From an uncultured Desulfobacterium sp. (GTDB lineage: Bacteria; Desulfobacterota; Desulfobacteria; Desulfobacterales; Desulfobacteraceae), in assembly GCA_937124525.1 (NCBI GenBank), contig CAKZLA010000434.1, forward strand, positions 1-8,393: a stretch of 8,393 nt of DNA, in the 5' to 3' direction. The notes beneath the pieces were generated by a model. That model was not told where the DNA came from and made no database searches. It saw only the letters and a list, made by a program, of their open reading frames with translations. The translations under genes and the position numbers were made by a program. This document shows positions 1 through 6,706 of the stretch, piece after piece. The number at the start of each line of letters is the position of its first letter. Positions within the stretch are counted from its first letter, which is position 1.

Positions 1-77
1 GAAGAATTTTGCACATCCTGGTATATTCTTATCCGGTAATCGCCTAATCCCCGCCTGGATAAAAGGGGAGGTTTACC
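1..77 (+). other. leader / possible tail of an upstream gene
   Basis: This short stretch precedes the SpoVR gene. Frame 1 is open from the window edge to a TAA at 37-39, frame 3 to a TAA at 45-47, and frame 2 runs into the next gene to a TGA at 89-91. Any of these could be the last codons of an upstream gene, but none of the short peptides resembles the C-terminus of DUF444 or PrkA proteins that I can recall. A strong Shine-Dalgarno (GGAGG, 67-71) sits 6 bases before the ATG at 78. I see no convincing -35/-10 pair, so the SpoVR gene may be transcribed from further upstream. Confidence 0.4.
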
Positions 78-1739
78 ATGGAAATAGTTGATCAGCATGT
101 AAAGGCCATTATGGAGGGGTGTAAAGAGCGGGCCAGGGATGCGGGCCTTTCCTTTGAAGATGAGACCCTGGAATATATCGTCACAAACCGGGATATGGTG
201 GAGTTGAGTCCCAAGGTAATGATGCCCACCCTATACGATTATTGGGTGCATGATGTTCGGGTGCTTTCGGGCAAGGGGATGTATGAACTTTATCCCAATA
301 ACCCCTACGAGACCGTTATTAACACTCGTCCTGCCATTTCGTTTTACAATGACAATAACCCGGACTGGCTCAATGTGATGATTTTTTATCATGTTCTGGG
401 GCACATTGATTTTTTCCAGAACAATCTGTTTTTCAAGCACACCTGGGACATTGATTTCAATGGGCAGGCCCTGGCAGATAAAAGACTCATTGCCAGATAT
501 AGGTCGGAAAAGGGACGATGGGTGGATTATGTCATTGAGTTTGCCAGGGGCATTGATAATCTGGTGGGGTATCATGACACCATTTCCCGCACCACCCGCA
601 GGGGCCAGGCGAGATATCTAACCCCTTTTGATTATTATTTTGATATTTTCCTCCAGCGGGAAAAGGGGTTTTCCCACAATGAATATTTAAAAGAAATTGA
701 GCGCTATAATCAAACACTTGCCACCCACCCCGATGACACAGAAGATCAGTTTTTCATTGATGTGAGGATAAAGTTCCCGGAATTTGATGCCTTTTATAAA
801 CGTTACATAGAGAAAAAAGAGCGGGGCAGGCCGGATGTCCTGCAATTTATCATGGATCACTCCACCTTTTTAAACAAGGAGGAGAACAAATGGATGAAAT
901 CGGTGATCTCTGTTGTGAGAAAAACCTCTTTGTTTTTCCAACCCCAGATTCGCACCAAAATTATGAATGAAGGCTGGGCCAGTTACTGGCATGAAACCTT
1001 GTTCATGGGGGATGACAGAATCAAGGGCCATGAGGTGGATTTTGCCAAGGTCAATGCCGGTGTCACGGCCATGCCCAAGGTGGGGCTGAACCCCTATGCC
1101 CTTGGTATGCGGCTTTTGTATCACATTGAAAAGATGGAAAACAGAGGATGCTATTCCCTGGAATATGATTTGATCAAGGATGAAATAAAGCAAAAAGCCT
1201 ATGACAGCGGCTTTTCCATTGGCCGGGAGCGTATTTTTTCCATCCGGGAGAACATGTGTGATTTCACCTTTATAAATACCTACATTGATCAAGAGTTCAT
1301 GCAACGCCATAATTTGTTTGTCACGGGTAAACGCCTGAACAGTCAGCGCAAATCCTGGGAGTATTATGTTAAATCCAGAAGTGCGGATGCCTACCGGGAC
1401 ATGGTGGTTGATACCCTGTACCATCCCCCAGGAATAAAGGTCAATGTGGAAAAAACCGGCCAGGGCCCCCTTTACCTGGAACATGCCTTTGAAGGAAAAC
1501 CCCTGAAAACAGATTTCATTGAAAACACCATGGTGGGAATTGAGTATCTCTGGGGGCGGTCGGTGCGCCTTGAAACCAGTGAACCGGTGAAGGCATCCAC
1601 GCCCCATCAGCGATACGTTGATTTCTGGAGTCCGCCATCCCCTGTCAGCTCCACCAGTGACCACGAAAAAGAGCCAGTGGAGTGGAAGAGGGTATTGTAT
1701 GTGATGGAAGACAGAAAAATGCTCAAAAGGGGGGTGTGA
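78..1739 (+). CDS. spoVR: SpoVR/YcgB family protein
   Basis: This 553-residue protein is a clear SpoVR family member (Bacillus SpoVR, E. coli YcgB). Visible family signatures are HVLGHIDFF (H105, H109, D111), matching the conserved histidine-containing block of the family, and NEGWASYWHE at 297-306 (E298, H305), matching the family's NEGWA-xxWH motif. These His/Glu residues suggest a metal site, but no reaction is firmly established. Family members affect the spore cortex in Bacillus and spore or stress phenotypes in other bacteria, and usually co-occur with a PrkA AAA+ protein and a DUF444 (YeaH) protein. The protein is somewhat longer than Bacillus SpoVR (about 470) or YcgB (about 510); the extra length is mainly a polar C-terminal tail after about residue 510. 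The start is supported by GGAGG 6 bases upstream. No signal peptide is seen, so it is probably cytoplasmic. The next gene begins 3 bases after the stop, so the two are almost certainly co-transcribed. Confidence 0.95.
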   Translation: MEIVDQHVKAIMEGCKERARDAGLSFEDETLEYIVTNRDMVELSPKVMMPTLYDYWVHDVRVLSGKGMYELYPNNPYETVINTRPAISFYNDNNPDWLNVMIFYHVLGHIDFFQNNLFFKHTWDIDFNGQALADKRLIARYRSEKGRWVDYVIEFARGIDNLVGYHDTISRTTRRGQARYLTPFDYYFDIFLQREKGFSHNEYLKEIERYNQTLATHPDDTEDQFFIDVRIKFPEFDAFYKRYIEKKERGRPDVLQFIMDHSTFLNKEENKWMKSVISVVRKTSLFFQPQIRTKIMNEGWASYWHETLFMGDDRIKGHEVDFAKVNAGVTAMPKVGLNPYALGMRLLYHIEKMENRGCYSLEYDLIKDEIKQKAYDSGFSIGRERIFSIRENMCDFTFINTYIDQEFMQRHNLFVTGKRLNSQRKSWEYYVKSRSADAYRDMVVDTLYHPPGIKVNVEKTGQGPLYLEHAFEGKPLKTDFIENTMVGIEYLWGRSVRLETSEPVKASTPHQRYVDFWSPPSPVSSTSDHEKEPVEWKRVLYVMEDRKMLKRGV

Positions 1740-1742
1740 CCC

Positions 1743-4061
1743 ATGAATAAAAAATCCCTTGGAATAGAAATTGATAATGAGGACCGTGCCCGGGAAGCCC
1801 TTGCCTTTTTAAGTGATAATATTGGTGAGTATGAAAAATTTAAACCCATTGATTTTAAACAATATTTGGGGATGGTGTCACAAAATCCCATCCAAATGAT
1901 TCGAAATATTTTCCAGGTATTTCATGATATGATGACCTCCCATGTGGACCGGTTGGAAGAGTCCGAGGGGCTGGACGATCTGAACAGGGTGGATTATGAC
2001 TGCACCCGGCTTTTTGTGGAGGGGTCGGAAAACCCCTATTTTACAGATCGGTTATTTGCCAACCGGCTCATGAAACACATGGAAGGATTGCGCCATGGGG
2101 CCCAGCAGAATCAGATTTATATTTTCCATGGCCCCCATGGGTGCGGTAAAAGTACCTTTTTAAATAATATGCTGAAAAAATTTGAAAGTTATGCAAACAG
2201 TGAAGAGGGTATTCGATACGAAATCGTGTGGCGTCTTGACATGGAGCAACTGGGGGATGGACGCAATGTGGAATCTGTGTCCGCCATTGAACGTCTGGTG
2301 AATTTCATTGAACATCCCCAGGGTGATGTTAGCAAAAAGGTGACCGAAGAGTGCATTGCCAAGGGATTTCATTCGGACTTCATTGAGATCCCCTGTATTT
2401 CCCATGACAACCCCATTCTGATCATTCCTAAAAAGCATCGTCGCAAGGTGTTGGATAAACTGATACCCAACGACGAGGTTAAATGGAGGATTTTCACCGA
2501 AAAAGAGTACGAATGGGTCTTCAGCCATGAACCTTGTACCATTTGTGAATCCATCTACCAGGCCTTGCTGGAACGCTTGGGATCTCCGGAAAAAGTCTTT
2601 GATATGGTGTATGCCAAACCCTACTATTTCAATCGGCGACTGGGAACCGGGATTTCAGTTTTTAACCCGGGGGATGTCCCTTTAAAGCAAAATGTCATGA
2701 GCAACCAGATGCTCCAACATCGCATCAATAATCTGTTCCGGGACAGTAATTTAATCAACTACATCTATTCTCGTTTTTCCAAGACCAACAACGGCATCTA
2801 TGCGTTGATGGATATTAAATCCCACAACGTCGAACGCATGGTGGAACTTCATAATATCATCAGTGAAGCTGTGCACAAGGTGGAAGACATAGAAGAAAAT
2901 GTGAATTCACTTTTTCTGGCATTGATGAACCCGGAAGACAAGAAAAATATCCGTGACTTTCCCTCTTTCACCGACCGGATCAGGTATATCAATATCCCCT
3001 ATGTTCTGGATATTGAAACGGAGATGAAAATTTACAATAATATTTTTGGTCGTCATGTAAAGGATGCATTTTTGCCCATGGTCATGGATAATTTTGCAAG
3101 GATCATCGTCTCCTCCCGATTGAAACCTAAATCAGACGCCCTTGTGGAATGGATTAAAAGCCCTCCAAAGTACCGGCTATACTGCGATGAACCACTGATG
3201 CTGCTGAAAATGGAAATTTATTCGGGACATATTCCCGACTGGCTGGACGATGCAGACCGCAAAGCCCTTGATGGTAAAATGTGGCAGAAAATTTTTAAAG
3301 AGTCGGAAAATGAAGGAAATTATGGGTTTTCCGGGCGGGATTCCATTCGTATTTTTGATCAGTTCTACTCCATGTATGCAAAGGAGAATCGACTGATCAA
3401 CATGCCCGTGCTCTGCTCATTCTTTAAAGGGGTGATGAAGGATTATCCCAAGATGGTGCCAGAAGGATTTCTGGATTCTCTCCTGCGCATGTACGATTAT
3501 AATGTACTCCAGCAGGTTAAGGAATCCCTTTATTATTATAATGAAGAGCAGATTTCAAAGGATATTAAAAATTATATCTCGGCCCTTACCTTTGAACTGG
3601 GTGCCCAGGGACAATGCCTTTTCACCGGTGAAGAAATTCATGTGACCGAATCATTTCTAAGCTCCATTGAGAGTCGTCTTTTCATTGAGGGCATCACCAT
3701 GGAAAGGCGCATGGAAATGCGCAGTGACGTCTTAAATCAATATACCACCCATGCCCTTCCCCGGGAGATGATGGTGGAAGAAAAGGATATCACAGAAACC
3801 AGGCTCTTTTTGTCCTTGTATGAGCGGTATGTCTATAACCTTAAAAAACGGGTTCTGGAACCCTTTTTGAGCAATGAAAATTTTCGACGGGCCATCCGGG
3901 ATTTTGACACTTCTGACTTCAAAGCCTATGACAAACGCATTAGAAGTGATGTGAAATTTCTCATTAAAAATATGGCAGATAAGTTCGAGTATACTGAACA
4001 GGGGGCCAAAGAGGTATGTATTTACGTCATCGATTCCAAGCTGGCCGGTAAGTTTAAATAA
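1743..4061 (+). CDS. divergent PrkA-family AAA+ protein
   Basis: This 772-residue protein is best read as a diverged PrkA (YeaG) homologue. A Walker A motif GPHGCGKST is at 130-138. The LMD at 355-357 sits where PrkA has its Walker B-like segment. ALMNPEDKK at 393-401 matches the sensor-1 region, and FTDRIRYINIPYVLDIETEM (409-428) aligns with the arginine-containing segment of PrkA. SSRLKPKSD (457-465) and YGFSGRDSIRIF (527-538) match the PrkA sensor-2 area. The C-terminal part, with TGEE and a following SIESRL, resembles the PrkA C-terminal domain. It is about 130 residues longer than YeaG or Bacillus PrkA (630-645), mostly from a longer N-terminus and expanded segments between Walker A and Walker B. 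PrkA was first described as a serine kinase; later work on Bacillus argued for an ATP-dependent protease. The activity here is unknown. A strong G-rich Shine-Dalgarno lies at about 1729-1736, inside the end of spoVR, indicating coupled expression with its partner. Confidence 0.85.
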   Translation: MNKKSLGIEIDNEDRAREALAFLSDNIGEYEKFKPIDFKQYLGMVSQNPIQMIRNIFQVFHDMMTSHVDRLEESEGLDDLNRVDYDCTRLFVEGSENPYFTDRLFANRLMKHMEGLRHGAQQNQIYIFHGPHGCGKSTFLNNMLKKFESYANSEEGIRYEIVWRLDMEQLGDGRNVESVSAIERLVNFIEHPQGDVSKKVTEECIAKGFHSDFIEIPCISHDNPILIIPKKHRRKVLDKLIPNDEVKWRIFTEKEYEWVFSHEPCTICESIYQALLERLGSPEKVFDMVYAKPYYFNRRLGTGISVFNPGDVPLKQNVMSNQMLQHRINNLFRDSNLINYIYSRFSKTNNGIYALMDIKSHNVERMVELHNIISEAVHKVEDIEENVNSLFLALMNPEDKKNIRDFPSFTDRIRYINIPYVLDIETEMKIYNNIFGRHVKDAFLPMVMDNFARIIVSSRLKPKSDALVEWIKSPPKYRLYCDEPLMLLKMEIYSGHIPDWLDDADRKALDGKMWQKIFKESENEGNYGFSGRDSIRIFDQFYSMYAKENRLINMPVLCSFFKGVMKDYPKMVPEGFLDSLLRMYDYNVLQQVKESLYYYNEEQISKDIKNYISALTFELGAQGQCLFTGEEIHVTESFLSSIESRLFIEGITMERRMEMRSDVLNQYTTHALPREMMVEEKDITETRLFLSLYERYVYNLKKRVLEPFLSNENFRRAIRDFDTSDFKAYDKRIRSDVKFLIKNMADKFEYTEQGAKEVCIYVIDSKLAGKFK

Positions 4062-4066
4062 CGGCC
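4043..4066. terminator. weak inverted repeat at the convergent gene ends
   Basis: GGCCG (4043-4047) and CGGCC (4062-4066) form a 5-bp stem with a 14-base AT-rich loop that contains the PrkA-like stop codon; the right arm touches the tcdA stop codon. No T-run follows on either strand, so this is at most a weak bidirectional transcription end. It may be chance. Confidence 0.2.
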
Positions 4067-4821
4067 TACAAATTTTGATCATTGAGTGATAGGACTATTT
4101 TCATAGCTTCAAGGGCGGCAATGTAGCCAAAAATTCCGCTGATCATGGACAGGCTGCCCATGGGATTTCGTTGTCTGCCACTGTTGAAAAAATTTTCTTC
4201 GGTTTCCTGGGACACTGACGTTTTTTCCACGATCTCCGTGGAATAAACGGTGTGGATACCCGATGACACCCCCATGCGTCTTAAGCGTTTTCTCACCGAC
4301 CGGGCCAGGGGGCAGGCAAGGGTCTGGAAAATATCCCCGGTGGTGATGGCCGTGGGGTCCATACGTCGGGCCGCCCCCATGCTTGATACCACCGGGATAT
4401 TACGCTGCACCAGCTCGAACAGGATATTGACCTTGGGATTTAAGCTGTCAATGGCATCCACCACCACATGGGTGGGGTTTTCAAAGACTTCATCAAAGGT
4501 CTCTTTATGACACAAGGTGTTAAACACCTCCACGGTCATATCCGGGTTGATCTGCAACAGGCGCTCCCGGGCCGCATGGGTTTTTAATCGTCCCACATTG
4601 GGTTCAACAGCCAGTAACTGCCGATTAAAATTACTGACACCCACCTCATCAAAATCCACAATCCTCAATGTGCCCACCCCGCTTCTTGCCAGGGCTTCAA
4701 TGGCGTGGGAACCCACTGCACCCAGGCCGATGACGGTTATGTTTGACCTTTCCAGGCGATTCATGGCGTTTTTGCCCAGGAGCAGTTCTGTGCGTTTGAA
4801 TTTTTCTGTGTTAAATCCCAT
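4066..4821 (-). CDS. tcdA: ThiF/E1-like tRNA threonylcarbamoyladenosine dehydratase
   Basis: This 251-residue protein belongs to the TcdA (CsdL/YgdL) branch of ThiF/MoeB/E1 enzymes, which use ATP to cyclise t6A37 of tRNAs to ct6A. A Rossmann glycine motif GLGAVGS is at 32-38. DFDEV (56-60) supplies the acidic residues of the nucleotide site, followed by N64, R67 and K80. DAIDS at 122-126 is the conserved Asp motif, and SSMGAARRMDPT (146-157) matches the TcdA family segment. There is no CxxC zinc pair as in MoeB/ThiF, which also favours TcdA. The length is near E. coli TcdA (268). I chose the ATG at 4819-4821 because homology begins just after it. A longer in-frame reading would need a TTG at 4867-4869 inside a perfect hairpin and adds 16 lysine-rich residues without family similarity. 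The only SD-like element, AAGGAAAG (4835-4842), is 13 bases away, so initiation looks weak or structured. The gene converges with the PrkA-like gene, with 4 bases between stops. Confidence 0.9.
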   Translation of the reverse strand: MGFNTEKFKRTELLLGKNAMNRLERSNITVIGLGAVGSHAIEALARSGVGTLRIVDFDEVGVSNFNRQLLAVEPNVGRLKTHAARERLLQINPDMTVEVFNTLCHKETFDEVFENPTHVVVDAIDSLNPKVNILFELVQRNIPVVSSMGAARRMDPTAITTGDIFQTLACPLARSVRKRLRRMGVSSGIHTVYSTEIVEKTSVSQETEENFFNSGRQRNPMGSLSMISGIFGYIAALEAMKIVLSLNDQNL

Positions 4822-4840
4822 GGATTTTTTTGTGCTTTCC

Positions 4841-4871
4841 TTTTTGGGGAATCTTTCATATGACCCCAAAA
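4841..4871 (-). promoter_or_regulatory. tcdA: alternative leader pairing before tcdA
   Basis: On the minus strand TTTTGGGG (4871-4864), which is also one arm of the upstream palindrome, can pair instead with CCCCAAAA (4849-4842). This forms an 8-bp helix with a 14-base loop, ending directly at the AAGGAAAG ribosome-binding-like stretch. The two helices share an arm and cannot coexist. This geometry is that of a switchable leader, but no ligand or aptamer is recognised. Confidence 0.3.
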
Positions 4872-4890
4872 GTACTTTATACTTTTGGGG
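4864..4890. repeat. perfect 11-bp inverted repeat in the tcdA leader
   Basis: CCCCAAAAGTA (4864-4874) and TACTTTTGGGG (4880-4890) are exact reverse complements around a 5-base centre CTTTA. It lies in the 132-base gap between the cyclophilin stop and the tcdA start. No T-tract follows on either strand, so it is not an ordinary intrinsic terminator. It could be an operator for a dimeric regulator or an RNA hairpin that masks or stabilises the tcdA leader. Confidence 0.6.
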
Positions 4891-4953
4891 GAATGATTGC
4901 CGGGAAATGGGCTCATTTTTTCAACAAGTATAAAATTGAAAATAAAGGATGCC

Positions 4954-5574
4954 TTATTTTGCGGGAAACTTCTTGTCCAGAATAAGGTTCCACTGGTCGA
5001 TTTTATCCTTGCACTGTTTAAACAAAGGGGCAGTATCTCCCTGGATGGTAATGGAAATGATGGTATCTCCCTTGACAATTTGGTTCACCACGGCCATGTC
5101 CTTGCCTGAAACAACGGCCCCGAACACCGTGTGTTTCCCATTCAACCAGGGGGTTTTTACATGGGTGATAAAGAACTGACTGCCATTGGTGTTGCGACCT
5201 GAATTGGCCATGGAAAGAATGCCCGGTTGATCATGCACAAGGCCCTTTACAATCTCATCTTGAAATCTATAACCAGGCCCCCCCCGACCCGTGCCAAAGG
5301 GGCATCCTCCCTGGATCATAAAGTTGTCAATAACCCTGTGAAACTTAAGGCCGTTGTAGTAACCGCGCTTTGAAAGGTTGGCAAAGTTGGCCACGGTATA
5401 GGGGGTTTTATCGGCAAAAAGGTTCAGGTGAATAATGCCTTTGCTGGTTTCCATGACCGCTGTAAGAGTGCCCTTTAAAGGGGGCGTAACTGCATTTGCA
5501 CCCAGGATGTTAAACCCAAGAACACCCATCGCAATAATTAGAATCAAATTAAATAGTTTGTTTAATGTTCCCAT
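4954..5574 (-). CDS. exported cyclophilin-type peptidyl-prolyl cis-trans isomerase
   Basis: This 206-residue cyclophilin catalyses cis-trans isomerisation of Xaa-Pro bonds. An N-terminal signal peptide is visible: N2/K6, a hydrophobic run to about residue 25, and an ANA cleavage motif at 26-28, so the mature protein is probably periplasmic. The cyclophilin fold follows: [13 protein letters not shown] (78-90) with catalytic R80 plus F85, M86 and Q88; [25 protein letters not shown] (122-137) with F134; and [10 protein letters not shown] (143-152) with W143 and H148. The whole active-site set of human CypA is present, including the Trp that E. coli cyclophilins lack. The C-terminal ~40 residues include one short extension with C188. 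AGGAG (complement of 5582-5586) lies 7 bases before the ATG, a strong ribosome-binding site. It shares strand with truA and tcdA but is separated from each by more than 130 bases. It could be called ppiA or ppiB; the symbol is left open. Confidence 0.93.
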   Translation of the reverse strand: MGTLNKLFNLILIIAMGVLGFNILGANAVTPPLKGTLTAVMETSKGIIHLNLFADKTPYTVANFANLSKRGYYNGLKFHRVIDNFMIQGGCPFGTGRGGPGYRFQDEIVKGLVHDQPGILSMANSGRNTNGSQFFITHVKTPWLNGKHTVFGAVVSGKDMAVVNQIVKGDTIISITIQGDTAPLFKQCKDKIDQWNLILDKKFPAK

Positions 5575-5662
5575 TTGAATACTCCTGAATATTTTGTTAA
5601 AATCAACCCTGCCACCCCGCCATTGCAGGGATAAACGGGTTATTAACTTTTAACCGAGAAGC

Positions 5663-5691
5663 CCCCTCCTGAATCTGTGATTCAGAAGGGG
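5663..5691 (-). terminator. stem-loop between truA and the cyclophilin gene
   Basis: CTGAATC (5669-5675) and GATTCAG (5679-5685) form a 7-bp stem with a TGT loop. It is extended past one C/A mismatch by CCCCT/AGGGG-type pairs (5663-5667 with 5687-5691). It lies 45 bases after the truA stop, the right place for a terminator. On the minus strand it is followed only by a weakly T-containing stretch (TTCTC), so termination would be imperfect. A smaller CCCTGC/GCAGGG pairing lies at 5607-5612/5625-5630. Confidence 0.4.
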
Positions 5692-5735
5692 AACATTCAC
5701 AAAGATACCTCTATACTACCAACTCGGAGTCTGTA

Positions 5736-6509
5736 TCAACAAAAAACAACTTTATTTAAGATCAGACCCGAAGAGGGGGCAATGAACCTTAATGGGTGGG
5801 TATTTTTTCCATTAAGGCTTTCTTTGATGTTATTGAGACAAGTTTCACCCCTTCCAAGACAAAGCAGTTGCCCCATGATTAAGCGTACCTGATATCTTAG
5901 GAAGCCCCTGGCATGAATGTGGTAGACATAGCTTCTTTTGGGGAAAAAATTGGCTTTTAAAATGGTGTTTTTCTCAATTTTACTGACCAGAATTTCTCTA
6001 TCAAATGTGGTTTTAGGCCCGGGTTTTGTGCAATATCGTACAAAATTATGTTTTCCTTTAAATACCTGTGCGCCTTGTTTCATTAATTCAATATCAAGGA
6101 TATCTTTGGACGAGTGCATAAGGGGGGCACAAAAGGGGTGAATTTTTTCCCCATGGGAAAACAGATACAGATATTCCTTGATCCTGGGGGCCTGGATAAT
6201 ATTAAACTCTTTGTTAACGGATTCGATTTTTAATATTTTAATGTCGTTGGGTAAATTTTGATTAAAATTTACAAGCAGGGTATCCATGTCCAGAGGGACG
6301 TCCACAAACAGTTCAAATGCGGAGTGGTTGGCAGACACCTTTGCATCCGTCCGGCTGGTTCCCAGTATTTTGAAGCGGGTATGCCCCAAAACAAATTTTG
6401 CTGTTTTTTCCACCATGGATTCAATGGTCTTCAATCCAGGTTGCTTGAGCCAGCCATGGTATCGAAATCCAAGATATTGAATGTGAATCAGATAGAAGTA
6501 CATCTTCAT
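5736..6509 (-). CDS. truA: TruA-family tRNA pseudouridine synthase (divergent branch)
   Basis: This 257-residue protein is a TruA-type pseudouridine synthase, expected to isomerise uridines in the tRNA anticodon stem-loop (positions 38-40 in classical TruA). Visible family blocks: YLIHIQYLGFRYHGWLKQPG near the N-terminus; GTSRTDAKVSA (50-60) carrying the catalytic D55; KEYLYLF (111-117) with the conserved Tyr; HNFVRYC (154-160); and the core segment ARGFLRYQVRLIMGQLL (200-216). It deviates from classical TruA: the usual GAGRTDAGVHA is GTSRTDAKVSA, and the usual MVRNIVG is QVRLIMG. It resembles the second TruA-like type seen in some Bacteroidetes and marine bacteria, so the target site may differ. 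I chose the ATG at 6507-6509 (Met-Lys-Met-Tyr) because homology starts immediately and GAGGAAAA lies about 11 bases upstream. An upstream ATG at 6575 would add 22 unrelated residues and has its SD touching the start codon. The symbol is used for the family. Confidence 0.85.
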   Translation of the reverse strand: MKMYFYLIHIQYLGFRYHGWLKQPGLKTIESMVEKTAKFVLGHTRFKILGTSRTDAKVSANHSAFELFVDVPLDMDTLLVNFNQNLPNDIKILKIESVNKEFNIIQAPRIKEYLYLFSHGEKIHPFCAPLMHSSKDILDIELMKQGAQVFKGKHNFVRYCTKPGPKTTFDREILVSKIEKNTILKANFFPKRSYVYHIHARGFLRYQVRLIMGQLLCLGRGETCLNNIKESLNGKNTHPLRFIAPSSGLILNKVVFC

Positions 6510-6615
6510 TATTGTGTTTTCCTCTTGGGGGCTAAAAACAGATGTTTGTAGGCCGGTTTTAATGGGTGTTGGCATCCTCTTTCAACACACTGTGGTTTGG
6601 CAGTGCCCATTCACC

Positions 6616-6646
6616 ATCATATCATTTTTTATACTTTTGTTGACAA
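6616..6646 (-). promoter_or_regulatory. truA: possible truA promoter
   Basis: On the minus strand TTGTCA (complement of 6641-6646, 5 of 6 to the -35 consensus) is followed after 19 bases by TATGAT (complement of 6616-6621, 5 of 6 to the -10). The spacer is longer than optimal. The -35 box overlaps that of the divergent gene. Confidence 0.3.
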
Positions 6647-6668
6647 AGAATATCTTTCTATCTATTGA
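6640..6668 (+). promoter_or_regulatory. possible promoter of the DUF3187-like gene
   Basis: A perfect -35 hexamer TTGACA (6640-6645) is followed at 17-base spacing by TATTGA (6663-6668), only a modest -10. It would give a leader of about 30 bases before the GTG start. Its -35 overlaps the -35 of the candidate truA promoter on the other strand. Confidence 0.4.
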
Positions 6669-6695
6669 ATAGAACTTATGATCGTAAAAGTTTGC

Positions 6696-6702
6696 AAAGG
6701 AG
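6696..6702 (+). promoter_or_regulatory. ribosome-binding site deciding a GTG start
   Basis: AAAGGAG lies 4 bases before the GTG at 6707-6709. An upstream TTG at 6665 in the same frame overlaps the promoter region and would put a charged 14-residue extension ahead of the signal peptide, so the GTG is preferred. Confidence 0.65.
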
Positions 6703-6706
6703 AATT

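Noticed and set aside
870..1664. Long open frame on the minus strand inside spoVR (264 codons)
   Set aside because: It is antisense to a strongly conserved family protein, its product has no recognisable motif, and it is explained by codon bias of the real gene.
4761..4859. Out-of-frame ATG at 4859 on the minus strand giving a 32-residue lysine-rich peptide overlapping tcdA
   Set aside because: No Shine-Dalgarno at proper spacing, no recognisable composition or domain, and it overlaps the well-supported tcdA frame.
4822..4869. TTG start at 4869 for tcdA, extending it by 16 residues
   Set aside because: The start would lie inside the perfect hairpin, has no Shine-Dalgarno, and the extra residues do not match the family.
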